Source: Dehalococcoidia bacterium
Lineage (GTDB): Bacteria; Chloroflexota; Dehalococcoidia; JACVQG01; JAHKAY01
Assembly: GCA_030744635.1 (NCBI GenBank)
Contig: JASLQE010000045.1
Span: forward strand, 1 to 12,937
Reading direction: 5' to 3'
DNA: 12,937 bases
In this document: one piece after another, positions 1 through 6,820 of the stretch
Numbering within the stretch: position 1 is the stretch's first letter
Layout: each line of letters begins with the position of its first letter
The notes under the pieces: generated by a model
Databases searched by the model: none
The model's input: the letters and a program-made list of their open reading frames with translations, nothing else
Told to the model about the DNA's origin: nothing
Translations under genes and position numbers: made by a program

Positions 1-1910
1 ACCTGCCCGGTGTGGTCTATGTGCAGGAAAACAAGTACATGTGTAGCGAGCCGGGCCAGGCCGCCATCCGCCAGGCCATTGAAGAGCAAGGCCTGACCCG
101 GGTGGTGGTGGCCTCCTGCTCCCCGCGTATGCACGAGATAACCTTCCGCCGGGCGGTGGCTAAGGCGGGACTCAACCCCTACCTGATGGAGATGGCCAAC
201 CTGCGGGAGCACTGCTCCTGGGTGCATGCCGATAACCATGAAGCCGCTACCCTCAAGGCCATAGAGCTGGTGAAGAAGGCGATTGCCCGTATCTGCCACA
301 GCGAGCCCCTTTCGCCTATGCCCATCCCCGTAACCAAGCGGGCGCTGGTAATCGGGGGAGGCATCGCCGGCATTCAGGCGGCCCTGGACATCGCCGCCGC
401 AGGAAATACGGTGACACTGGTGGAGCGCCAGCCCACTATAGGCGGCCGCATGGCCCAGTTGGACAAGACCTTTCCCACTCTGGACTGCTCCTCCTGCATC
501 CTCACTCCCAAAATGGTGGACGTGTCCCAGAACCCGGACATAGAGCTCCTCACCTACTCCGAGGTGGAGTCGGTGAGCGGATACGTGGGCAACTTCGAGG
601 TGCAGATAAGGAAGAGGGCCAAACTGGTGGACAACGCAAAATGCACCAGTTGTGGCATCTGCTGGGACAAGTGCCCTGAGAAGGTGGCATCTGAGTTTGA
701 CATGGCACAGGGCAAGCGCAGCTCTATCTACATCCCTTTCGCCCAGGCCGTTCCCCCCAAGCCAGTAGTGGACCAGTTGCATTGCCGCTACATCAAGTTC
801 CGGGAATTTGAGGCCTCCGGCGCAGAGGGCAAGAAGCCTCTGCAGTGCCGCATCTGTGAGAAGCTCTGCCCGCCCCAGGCCCTGGACTGGGAACAGGAGG
901 ACGAGGTGGTCACGGAGAAGTTCGGCACCATAGTGGTGGCCACCGGCTATGACGCCTTTGACCCCACCGTTTACGGCGAGTTCGGCTACGGCCAGTACCC
1001 GGATGTTATCACCGGGCTGGAGCTAGAGCGGCTGCTGTCCGCCTCTGGCCCCACCGAGGGACATGTGCTGCGGCCGTCGGATGGCACCCCTCCCAAGACT
1101 GTCGTGTTCCTGAGCTGCATCGGCTCCCGGGATGAAGCCCGGGGCAAGGCCTACTGTAGCCAGATATGCTGCATGTACATGGCCAAACATGCCATCATGC
1201 TCAAGGAGCACGATCCGGAGACACAGAGCTATATCTTCTATATAGATAACCGGGTGGTGGGCAAGGGCTACGAGGAGTTCTCGCGGCGCGCCCAGGAGGA
1301 GGCCGGGGCCACTTACCTCCGGGGCCGGGTGGCCAAGGTCTTCCCCCAGAACGGTGGGCTGGTAGTCATGGGTGAGGACGCACTCATAGGCCGTCAGGTG
1401 GAGATAGCCGCCGACCTGGTGGTGCTGGCTGCTGCCGTGGTGCCCAGCGAGGGCGCCGATAGGGTGGCCCGTATGCTTAACATAAGCTATGATGAGGACA
1501 ATTTCCTGGTAGAGGCCCACCCCAAGCTGCGCCCCGTAGAGACCCATACCGATGGTGTCTTCCTGGCCGGGTCATGTGTTTCCCCATGCGATGTGCCGCA
1601 GTCGGTGGCCCGGGGCAGCGCCGCCGCCGCCAAGGCGATGGCTATTCTCAGCAGGGAGACCCTGCTCAACGAACCTACTACAGCCATAGTCGACCCCATC
1701 CGTTGCTCGGGGTGTCAGCTATGTCTGAAGGTATGTCCCTTCAACGCCATCTCCACCCAGGTGGTGGCCGGTCGCACCGTGGCCTCCGTCAACGAGGGGC
1801 TGTGCAAGGGGTGCGGCCTGTGCTCCGCCGCCTGCCGCCCCGGGGCCATTTGGGTCAAGGGTGCCACTCATAAACAGCTCTTTGCCGAGGTGGCCTCGCT
1901 TTGGACATGA
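1..1910 (+). CDS. hdrA: HdrA-like FAD/iron-sulfur subunit (5' partial)
   Basis: Heterodisulfide-reductase subunit A homologue, the flavin and iron-sulfur hub of soluble Hdr complexes and the bifurcation site in characterised members. The frame is already open at base 3 (LPGVVYVQENKYMC), so roughly 30 N-terminal residues lie outside the window; the GTG at 12 is internal. Visible motifs: CSPR near 117-128; an FAD-binding GGGIAG near 354-371; the family block DCSSCILTPKM; CTSCGIC...C at 642-674; an unusually spaced cysteine set at 783-870; and two C-terminal ferredoxin clusters starting at 1704 (CSGCQLC) and 1803 (CKGCGLC). No signal peptide or membrane segment is seen in this part, so it is probably cytoplasmic. 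The visible 635 residues plus the missing start fit the usual size. It is first of five overlapping genes and its TGA overlaps the next ATG. The partner assignment is inferred from the gene cluster. Confidence 0.95.
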   Translation, partial: LPGVVYVQENKYMCSEPGQAAIRQAIEEQGLTRVVVASCSPRMHEITFRRAVAKAGLNPYLMEMANLREHCSWVHADNHEAATLKAIELVKKAIARICHSEPLSPMPIPVTKRALVIGGGIAGIQAALDIAAAGNTVTLVERQPTIGGRMAQLDKTFPTLDCSSCILTPKMVDVSQNPDIELLTYSEVESVSGYVGNFEVQIRKRAKLVDNAKCTSCGICWDKCPEKVASEFDMAQGKRSSIYIPFAQAVPPKPVVDQLHCRYIKFREFEASGAEGKKPLQCRICEKLCPPQALDWEQEDEVVTEKFGTIVVATGYDAFDPTVYGEFGYGQYPDVITGLELERLLSASGPTEGHVLRPSDGTPPKTVVFLSCIGSRDEARGKAYCSQICCMYMAKHAIMLKEHDPETQSYIFYIDNRVVGKGYEEFSRRAQEEAGATYLRGRVAKVFPQNGGLVVMGEDALIGRQVEIAADLVVLAAAVVPSEGADRVARMLNISYDEDNFLVEAHPKLRPVETHTDGVFLAGSCVSPCDVPQSVARGSAAAAKAMAILSRETLLNEPTTAIVDPIRCSGCQLCLKVCPFNAISTQVVAGRTVASVNEGLCKGCGLCSAACRPGAIWVKGATHKQLFAEVASLWT

Positions 1911-2314
1911 ACGGTGGACCCAAGATAGTGGGCTTCCTGTGTAACTGGTGCAGCTATGCTGGGGCCGATATGGCCGGCACCAGCCGCATGAGCTACCCGG
2001 CTAACATCCGCATCATCCGGGTGCCCTGCTCCGGGCGGGTGGACCCGCTGCTGGTGGTCAAGAGCTTTCAGCAGGGGGCGGATGGGGTGCTGGTGGCCGG
2101 CTGTCACCCCGGTGACTGCCATTACAGCGAGGGCAACTACTACGCCCGCCGCCGCTTCGGTCTGCTGCGCCCGCTGCTGGACTTCGTGGGCGTTGAGCAG
2201 GAGCGGCTGCGGCTGGAATGGGTATCCTCCACCGAGGGTAAGAAATTCTCCCAGGTGGTGTCCAGCTTCCAGGAGGAGTTGGAACGCCTGGGCCCTAGAG
2301 AAAACCGTGGTTGA
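1907..2314 (+). CDS. flxD: MvhD/FlxD-like iron-sulfur subunit
   Basis: A 135-residue MvhD-family protein. In methanogens MvhD passes electrons from hydrogenase to HdrA; in the bacterial Flx-Hdr complexes the homologue FlxD links the flavin oxidoreductase to HdrA. The family cysteine blocks are present: LCNWCSY (C12, C15), CSGRVD (C41) and GCHPGDCHY (C66, C71). The ATG at 1907 overlaps the hdrA stop in an ATGA arrangement. An in-frame TTG at 1901 is an alternative that adds two residues and sits 7 nt after GAGGTGG (1887-1893), better spaced than for the ATG. The 3' end overlaps the next gene by 8 nt, which implies translational coupling. The family call is firm; the FlxD role rests on the neighbouring flxC, flxB and flxA genes. 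Confidence 0.92.
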   Translation: MNGGPKIVGFLCNWCSYAGADMAGTSRMSYPANIRIIRVPCSGRVDPLLVVKSFQQGADGVLVAGCHPGDCHYSEGNYYARRRFGLLRPLLDFVGVEQERLRLEWVSSTEGKKFSQVVSSFQEELERLGPRENRG

Positions 2315-3155
2315 CGAGATACGGAGCAAGGCCAAGGAGTTGCTCACCGACGGGACGGTGGAATGCGTCATCGGCTACGAGCGGGCCACGGACGGCGTCA
2401 CAGCCCGGCCCCTGTTCGCCTACACCGCAGAAGAGATAGACCGTTTTATCATGGACAATACCTGCGTGCACAACCTGGCCCGCTACCTGCTGGATCGCAA
2501 GGGGAAGCCCACGGCGGTGGTGGTGAAGCCGTGTGACTCCAGGACTATCAACCTTCTGGTGCAGGAGAACCAGATAGAAAGGGACAAGGTGTTCGCCATC
2601 GGTGTCACCTGCCCCGGGGTGGTTGAGGCACACTGGGGAGAGGCCTCCGATGAGGCACAGCCTCGGTGCGTGACCTGCTCCCTGGAGGTGCCGGCGGTCT
2701 ACGACTACCTTGTAACCATGCCTGGGGAACGCCAGACACGCACCGGTTTTCCCGATTTGGAGCGGATGGAGACCATGTCCCCCGAGGAGCGCCGGGAGTT
2801 CTGGGAGAGGCAGTTCGAGCGGTGCATTCGCTGCCATGCCTGCCGGCAGGTCTGCCCCGGCTGCTACTGCCCCATCTGCTTTGTGGACCAGCTTGACCCT
2901 ACCTGGGTGGGTATTAGGAACGCCCCTCCGGAGAACCAGGTGTGGCACCTAATCCGGGCTTTCCACCTAGCGGGCCGGTGTATAGAGTGCGGCGAATGCC
3001 AGAGGGTATGCCCGGTGGGAATACCCCTGATGCTCTTGAACCAGAAGCTCGCCGCCGAGGTTGAGGGCATGTTTGACTTCCGCCCTGGCTTGGATGCCGA
3101 GACCCTGCCGCCCTTCGCTGTTTTCAAAAAGGAAGAGCTGGAGGCGGAGCGGTGA
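2307..3155 (+). CDS. flxC: FlxC-like 4Fe-4S protein with FrhB-type N-terminal region
   Basis: A 282-residue cytoplasmic iron-sulfur protein. The N-terminal half (about residues 18-135) resembles the coenzyme-F420 hydrogenase/dehydrogenase beta-type fold, with VVVKPCDSR (C76), a GVTCPG segment (C102) and CVTCSLEVP (C121, C124). The C-terminal part has one 4Fe-4S motif at C173/C176/C179/C183, followed at once by three more cysteines (C186, C188, C191), and a second at C225/C228/C231/C235. An open frame extends upstream to 2082, but that stretch overlaps mvhD out of frame. The GTG at 2307 gives the expected start and an 8-nt overlap, though the upstream ribosome-binding sequence is weak (AGAG at 2297-2300). 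By context it relays electrons between FlxB/FlxA and FlxD/HdrA. The name follows Flx nomenclature; electron path and F420 use are not shown by the sequence. Confidence 0.85.
   Translation: MVDEIRSKAKELLTDGTVECVIGYERATDGVTARPLFAYTAEEIDRFIMDNTCVHNLARYLLDRKGKPTAVVVKPCDSRTINLLVQENQIERDKVFAIGVTCPGVVEAHWGEASDEAQPRCVTCSLEVPAVYDYLVTMPGERQTRTGFPDLERMETMSPEERREFWERQFERCIRCHACRQVCPGCYCPICFVDQLDPTWVGIRNAPPENQVWHLIRAFHLAGRCIECGECQRVCPVGIPLMLLNQKLAAEVEGMFDFRPGLDAETLPPFAVFKKEELEAER
3140..3144 (+). promoter_or_regulatory. Shine-Dalgarno site for flxB
   Basis: GGAGG ends 7 nt before the GTG at 3152 and lies inside the last codons of the preceding gene. It supports the GTG start with the GTGA stop-start overlap. 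Confidence 0.75.
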
Positions 3156-4168
3156 GCCGTTTCCTGAGCCGGGAAGCACTCCTGGCCTGGCTGGATGGCT
3201 TGCGAGAAGGGGGCACAGTAGTCGTGGCCCCAACCCTGGTGGAGGGGGTGTCCCTGTACCGTCAGGTCCCTGTGGCCAGCGAGATTGACCTGGATGCATC
3301 GGTCACGGTGGTCTCACCTAAAGAGTGGCTGTTTCCCGCCAGTCACACCATTTTCACCGTGGAGCGGAAGGACGGGAGGGTAGACCTCCGGGAAAACACC
3401 TTTGATGGCCGGGCAGTGCTCTTCGGCCTGCACCCCTGTGATGCGCTGGGGGTGCACCTTATGGATGTGCCTTTCCTGGCTGAGCCTGCCGATGGCAGCT
3501 ACCGGGAGCGCCGGGAGCGCACGGCGCTGGTGGGCCTTTCCTGCATCCGCTGTCGTCCCGAGTGCTTCTGCACCAGTGTGGACACTTCCCCCGACGACCC
3601 CACCCACCTGGATGTTATGCTCACTCTAGTGGAAGGGGGCTATGTGGTAGCGGCAGCCAGCGATAAGGGCGAGGCGCTGCTGGCATCGGCGAAACCGGAA
3701 GAGAAAGCGCTGTCCCTGCCTGAGCCGCCGGCCCCGGAGAAGCTACCCACTGAAGACCTGCCCCGCCTGTTCCGCGCCCTTTATGATGATGGCTACTGGG
3801 GCCGGTTGGCTGACCGGTGTATCCACTGCAATATCTGTAGTTATGTTTGTCCTACTTGCTACTGCTTTGACATGCGGGACTACCCCCGTGGAAATACCGC
3901 CGAGCGGGTGCAGAGCTGGGAGAGCTGCCAGGCCCCCGGGTTCACCCGCCTTGCCGGCGGCCACGACACGCGGGGGAGCAAGGCGGCCAAGATGCGCCAG
4001 CGCTTCGCTCACAAGTTCCTCTATTTCCCGGAGACTTTTGACAGCCAGCTTAGCTGCAGCGGATGCGGACGGTGCGTGCGTGCCTGTCCCGTGAACATAG
4101 ATATACGAGAGATTATCAGCGACCTGAAAAAGATAGGAGTCTCCAGTGTGGGCAGCGGAGAAAAGTAG
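3152..4168 (+). CDS. flxB: FlxB-like (sulfhydrogenase beta-type) 4Fe-4S subunit
   Basis: A 338-residue protein resembling the beta subunit of sulfhydrogenase / anaerobic sulfite reductase A-type proteins, which carries electrons between an NAD(P)H-flavin subunit and its partners. Family signatures are GLHPCDALG (residues 92-100), the RERRE to LVGLSC stretch (119-131) and CFCTSV (138-143). Two 4Fe-4S motifs follow, at C223/C226/C229/C233 (with C236 and C238 nearby) and C302/C305/C308/C312, the latter followed by PVNID. The GTG start overlaps the previous TGA and has a well-placed GGAGG. The 3' end overlaps flxA by 23 nt. No membrane segment or export signal is visible, so a cytoplasmic electron-transfer role is likely. 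The pairing of this subunit type with a PyrK-like flavoprotein is typical of both sulfhydrogenases and Flx complexes; no hydrogenase large subunit is in the window. Confidence 0.9.
   Translation: MSRFLSREALLAWLDGLREGGTVVVAPTLVEGVSLYRQVPVASEIDLDASVTVVSPKEWLFPASHTIFTVERKDGRVDLRENTFDGRAVLFGLHPCDALGVHLMDVPFLAEPADGSYRERRERTALVGLSCIRCRPECFCTSVDTSPDDPTHLDVMLTLVEGGYVVAAASDKGEALLASAKPEEKALSLPEPPAPEKLPTEDLPRLFRALYDDGYWGRLADRCIHCNICSYVCPTCYCFDMRDYPRGNTAERVQSWESCQAPGFTRLAGGHDTRGSKAAKMRQRFAHKFLYFPETFDSQLSCSGCGRCVRACPVNIDIREIISDLKKIGVSSVGSGEK
4135..4139 (+). promoter_or_regulatory. Shine-Dalgarno site deciding the flxA start
   Basis: AGGAG ends 6 nt before the GTG at 4146. It supports a start that overlaps the end of flxB by 23 nt and keeps the conserved N-terminal NPLVPLPATI segment. 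Confidence 0.75.
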
Positions 4169-4985
4169 GGCTAACCCCCTGGTCCCGTTACCGGCCACCA
4201 TCAGCGCCGTGCGGGAGCTCACCATAGATGTGAACCTGTTCCAGGTACAGTTTGGTGACGGGGGTGGTTTCCCCTACCGCCCCGGCCAGTTCGCCTTTCT
4301 GTCCGCCTTTGGGGTGGGTGAAGCGCCTTTCAGCATCACCTCCCTCAACGATGAGGGTGGCCCCATGGAGTTCGCTATCCGCCGGGTGGGCACCGTGTCC
4401 ACTGCCCTCCACGATATGGAGCCCGGCTCTGTGTTGGGGGTGCGGGGGCCTTTCGGCAACGGCTTCCCGCTGGACACTTTCAAAGGCAAGAACCTGGTCA
4501 TCATAGGCGGTGGTATCGGACTCGCCCCTCTGCGCCCCATCATCAAGAATGCCTTGGTATACCGTGATGATTACGGCGAGGTGGTTGTAATCTATGGGGC
4601 CAGGACCCACCAGGACCTGGTTTTTGCCTCCGAGTTTGAGGACTGGGCAGCGGTGCCCGGCGTGCGGCTGGAGCTTACGGTGGACCGCGAGGGGCCTGGT
4701 TGGGATGGACGGGTGGCCCTGGTGCCGGCGGTGATAAAGGAGCTGCAGCCGACGGTGGAGAACGCCGTGGCCATCATCTGCGGCCCGCCCATCATGATTC
4801 GGTTCGTCCTGGCCGAGCTCAAGGCCCAGGGCTTTGAGAACCACCAGATTGTCACCACTCTGGAGTCCAAGATGAAGTGCGGCATTGGCAAGTGTGCCCG
4901 GTGCAATATCGGCGAGAAGTATGTCTGCCAGGACGGCCCCGTTTTCACCTTCGACCAGATTTCCGGTTTCTTAGAGCAGATTTAG
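4146..4985 (+). CDS. flxA: FlxA-like FAD/NAD(P)-binding oxidoreductase
   Basis: A 279-residue flavoprotein of the PyrK / sulfhydrogenase-gamma / ferredoxin-NADP reductase type. Residues 10-110 form the flavin-binding barrel, with RPGQF (45-49) and PFSIT (61-65). The NAD(P)-binding domain starts at GGGIGLAPLR (121-130) and includes CGPPIMI (212-218). A C-terminal [2Fe-2S] site is formed by C245, C250, C253 and C261 (C-x4-C-x2-C-x7-C). It would exchange hydride with NADH or NADPH and pass electrons to FlxB/FlxC; the sequence does not tell which cofactor is used. It is the last intact gene of the operon. The next frame begins only 8-50 nt downstream with no terminator seen between. Confidence 0.92.
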   Translation: MWAAEKSRANPLVPLPATISAVRELTIDVNLFQVQFGDGGGFPYRPGQFAFLSAFGVGEAPFSITSLNDEGGPMEFAIRRVGTVSTALHDMEPGSVLGVRGPFGNGFPLDTFKGKNLVIIGGGIGLAPLRPIIKNALVYRDDYGEVVVIYGARTHQDLVFASEFEDWAAVPGVRLELTVDREGPGWDGRVALVPAVIKELQPTVENAVAIICGPPIMIRFVLAELKAQGFENHQIVTTLESKMKCGIGKCARCNIGEKYVCQDGPVFTFDQISGFLEQI

Positions 4986-5034
4986 GCGGGCATTGACCTC
5001 CAGGCACCCTGAGGCAATATCATTGGGGCCAGGA

Positions 5035-5537
5035 GTGACGATTATCCGGGCTGCCGTTACATCCGACCTTCAGGCCATTACTGACATTTACAACGATGCT
5101 GTTTTGAGCACCACGGCCACCTTTGATACCGACCCTCAAACGCCGGCGGAGCAGAGAGAGTGGTTTGAGGGGCACTCACCCAGACTGCCACTTCTAGTGG
5201 CGGAATTGGACGGTGCGGTTATAGCGTGGGCCTCCCTGAGTCCGTGGTCAGGTCGCTGCGCCTATTCTGAAACCGCCGAAGCCTCCATCTATGTCCATCG
5301 GGATCATCGCGCCATAAGGGTACCGGCAAGCAGCTGTTCCAGGCCCTCCTTGCCGCTGGCAAGGAAGCCGGGTTTCACACGGCAATAGGCTGGATTGCGG
5401 AGGGCAACGACGCCAGCCTCCGGCTGGTTGGCTCCCTTGGCTTCAGCAATATCGGCACTATGCGACAGGTAGGCTTCAAGTTCGGCAAACGCTTGGATGT
5501 TCACCTGGTTCAGCTAATGCTTGACTCTTTGGCTTGA
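5035..5537 (+). pseudogene. GNAT acetyltransferase (phosphinothricin-acetyltransferase type), frameshifted
   Basis: Two overlapping frames together encode a full GNAT enzyme resembling the Pat/Bar/YncA group, which acetylates small amines with acetyl-CoA. The first frame covers the N-terminus (TIIRAAVTSDLQ, IYNDAVLSTTATFDT, LVAELDGAVIAWASLSPW) through SIYVHRDHRAI. The acetyl-CoA loop (GTGKQL) and the remainder (EAGFHTAIGWIAEGNDAS, VGFKFGKRLD) continue from 5319 in another frame and stop at 5535-5537. The offset equals loss of one base at or beside the GGG run 5318-5320. Without correction the first frame stops at 5388 and lacks acetyl-CoA binding. The GTG at 5035 matches the family N-terminus; a TTG at 4993 would add 14 residues. 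It could be a true pseudogene or a single sequencing error. It follows flxA closely and may be read from that transcript. Confidence 0.8.
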
Positions 5538-5553
5538 CCTACTGGGGCTTTAC

Positions 5554-6444
5554 CTACCGGCGGATGTAACCTATCTCCTGGCCCAGCGGGGTGGGCCGGA
5601 AGCCGAACCACTCCTCCACGGCGTCCAGCTTAGCGATGTTGTCCCGGTCCAGCATCTTCAGCTGCTGGGAGGTGAGGGGTGGTTGGGTCAGCAGGCGCTC
5701 CATCAGCCACACCACCGGCTGCATTAGGGGCACCAGGATGTGGAGCTTCAGCCGCCTCTTTCCCAAGGTGTGGATGATGAGGTCTATGATTTCCTCATAG
5801 CTCCGTTGCTCCGGGCCGCCCAGCTCCACGGTCTGGCCTATGAAACGCCCCTCCTCCAGGGCGGTGGCCAGGCAGCGGGCCACCTCGGCCGCACTGATAA
5901 GCTGGAAGCGGGTGTTGCCGCTGCCGATGACGGGCACCACCGGCGCCCGCCGGATGATATCCGCCAGCATGTTGACGAACCGGTCCTCGGCACCGAACAG
6001 CACCGAGGGCCGTAGGATGGTGTGGTCCAGGCCACTCTCTCTGACAGACTCCTCTCCCAGCCACTTGGAGTGGAGGAAGGAATAGCCGGGGTCGGGGCCG
6101 GTGACACCCAGGTTGCTCATGTAAACAAACCGGCGCACCCCTGCGCCCCGGGCGGCGGCCACCAGGTTCCGGGTGCCCTCGGTGTTCACCCGCGGGAAGG
6201 TGGCCCGTCCCTTTTCCCGGATGATAGCGGCCAGATGGATGACGGCCCCCGCCCCGATGCAGGCCTCGGTCAGGGTGGCGGGAAGAGTGACATCCCCTGG
6301 TGCCAACTCCACGGACAGCCCCTTGAGGTTTTCCGGTGGGGATGTGGGGCGTACCAGGCAGCGTACCTGGTGGCCTCGGGAGAAAAGCTCCCGTACCAAG
6401 TAGCCGCCCACAAAACCGGTGCTGCCGGTGACCAGTACTAACAT
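5554..6444 (-). CDS. NAD(P)-binding SDR-family protein, NDUFA9-like
   Basis: A 296-residue atypical short-chain dehydrogenase/reductase resembling the NDUFA9 / complex-I-associated and NmrA-like group. The N-terminal Rossmann motif is TGSTGFVG (residues 6-13). Further features are VIHLAAI, NTEGTRNLV, the HSKWLGEE segment and ILRPSVLFG. The residue four before the lysine of HSK, where classical SDRs carry the catalytic tyrosine, is phenylalanine, so classical catalysis is doubtful. An open frame runs upstream to 6519, but those 25 residues are tRNA gene sequence; the ATG at 6442-6444 begins exactly at the fold. A possible Shine-Dalgarno (GAGGA, plus-strand 6458-6462) is 13 nt away, which is long. 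The gene starts 22 nt after the tRNA-Gly and probably shares its promoter. It converges on the acetyltransferase pseudogene. Substrate unknown. Confidence 0.88.
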   Translation of the reverse strand: MLVLVTGSTGFVGGYLVRELFSRGHQVRCLVRPTSPPENLKGLSVELAPGDVTLPATLTEACIGAGAVIHLAAIIREKGRATFPRVNTEGTRNLVAAARGAGVRRFVYMSNLGVTGPDPGYSFLHSKWLGEESVRESGLDHTILRPSVLFGAEDRFVNMLADIIRRAPVVPVIGSGNTRFQLISAAEVARCLATALEEGRFIGQTVELGGPEQRSYEEIIDLIIHTLGKRRLKLHILVPLMQPVVWLMERLLTQPPLTSQQLKMLDRDNIAKLDAVEEWFGFRPTPLGQEIGYIRR

Positions 6445-6466
6445 CGTGCTGAAAGAATCCTCGGGG

Positions 6467-6541
6467 TGGAGCGGGTGAAGGGATTCGAACCCTCGACTTG
6501 CTGCTTGGGAAGCAGCCACTCTACCACTGAGTTACACCCGC
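6467..6541 (-). tRNA. tRNA-Gly (anticodon CCC)
   Basis: A complete cloverleaf can be folded by eye on the minus strand. The acceptor arms are GCGGGTG / CACCCGC, the D region holds AACTCAGTGGTAGAGT, and the anticodon stem GCTGC / GCAGC encloses the loop TTCCCAA, giving anticodon CCC. The T arm contains GGTTCGAATCC. The discriminator base is followed by an encoded CCA at 6467-6469. Mature length without CCA is 72 nt. Confidence 0.95.
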
Positions 6542-6552
6542 CTTCCGCAAAG

Positions 6553-6582
6553 ATTATGGCAGAACCTTTGAGAGGGTGTCAA
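6553..6582 (-). promoter_or_regulatory. promoter for tRNA-Gly and the SDR gene
   Basis: On the minus strand TTGACA (plus-strand 6577-6582) is followed after 18 nt by CATAAT (6553-6558). The -10 box ends 11 nt before the mature tRNA 5' end, so transcription should begin about 4-6 nt upstream of the tRNA. Confidence 0.75.
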
Positions 6583-6710
6583 CAAGGTGCACTCAGGCAC
6601 TGCGTGTGAGACAGCGCAGGAATTTGAATATAAAGAGGGTGGTGAGGGCGGGACATGTTGACTGCGGGTGAAAGGTATGGCAAGATAGGAAAATGGTAGT
6701 GTTCTGGAAA

Positions 6711-6754
6711 GTTATTAGAATTTGTCCAAACTATTCTAACAATAGTCTAATAAC
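6711..6754. repeat. nested inverted repeats upstream of the HTH gene
   Basis: GTTATTAGA (6711-6719) is the perfect complement of TCTAATAAC (6746-6754). Nested inside it, TTAGAAT (6715-6721) pairs with ATTCTAA (6733-6739). The set lies just upstream of the -35 box at 6770 in an AT-rich stretch unlike the flanking genes. It could hold regulator-binding sites; the binding protein is unknown. Confidence 0.6.
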
Positions 6755-6769
6755 TGTGTTGGATAAGTA

Positions 6770-6797
6770 TTGACACATTCCAAAACGGTGGTATAAT
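6770..6797 (+). promoter_or_regulatory. near-consensus sigma-70-type promoter of the HTH gene
   Basis: TTGACA (6770-6775) and TATAAT (6792-6797) are both perfect consensus hexamers separated by 16 nt. The predicted start at about 6803-6805 leaves a leader of only about 14-16 nt before the ATG at 6819, with GGAGG almost at the 5' end. Confidence 0.85.
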
Positions 6798-6798
6798 A

Positions 6799-6820
6799 AT
6801 CTCTGGAGGTTATCAGAGAT
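6799..6820. promoter_or_regulatory. dyad overlapping transcription start and start codon
   Basis: ATCTCTG (6799-6805) is the perfect complement of CAGAGAT (6814-6820) across an 8-nt centre that holds most of the GGAGG. The right arm includes the first two bases of the ATG. Most of the left arm would lie upstream of the predicted transcription start, so a DNA operator is likelier than an RNA hairpin. Binding is not proven. Confidence 0.5.

Noticed and set aside
1023..1547. Long antisense open frame over hdrA (174 codons)
   Set aside because: It is the complement of a GC-rich conserved gene, with no ribosome-binding site and low-complexity His/Gly/Leu content. It is a shadow of hdrA.
2082..2306. 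Extended N-terminus of FlxC reaching into mvhD
   Set aside because: The extension lies out of frame inside conserved mvhD sequence and has Trp/Arg/Cys-rich composition. The GTG at 2307 gives normal operon spacing.
5311..5325. Programmed ribosomal frameshift in the acetyltransferase
   Set aside because: No slippery heptamer, internal Shine-Dalgarno or downstream structure was evident, and this family is not known for frameshifting. A plain one-base deletion is simpler.
6445..6519. 25-residue N-terminal extension of the SDR protein
   Set aside because: It is translation of the tRNA-Gly gene and spacer. The Rossmann fold begins at the internal ATG (6442-6444).
6583..6710. Possible small gene or RNA in the spacer between tRNA-Gly and the HTH promoter
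   Set aside because: I see no start with a ribosome-binding site, no stable hairpin with a T-run and no repeat. TTGACT near 6654-6659 lacks a -10 partner.
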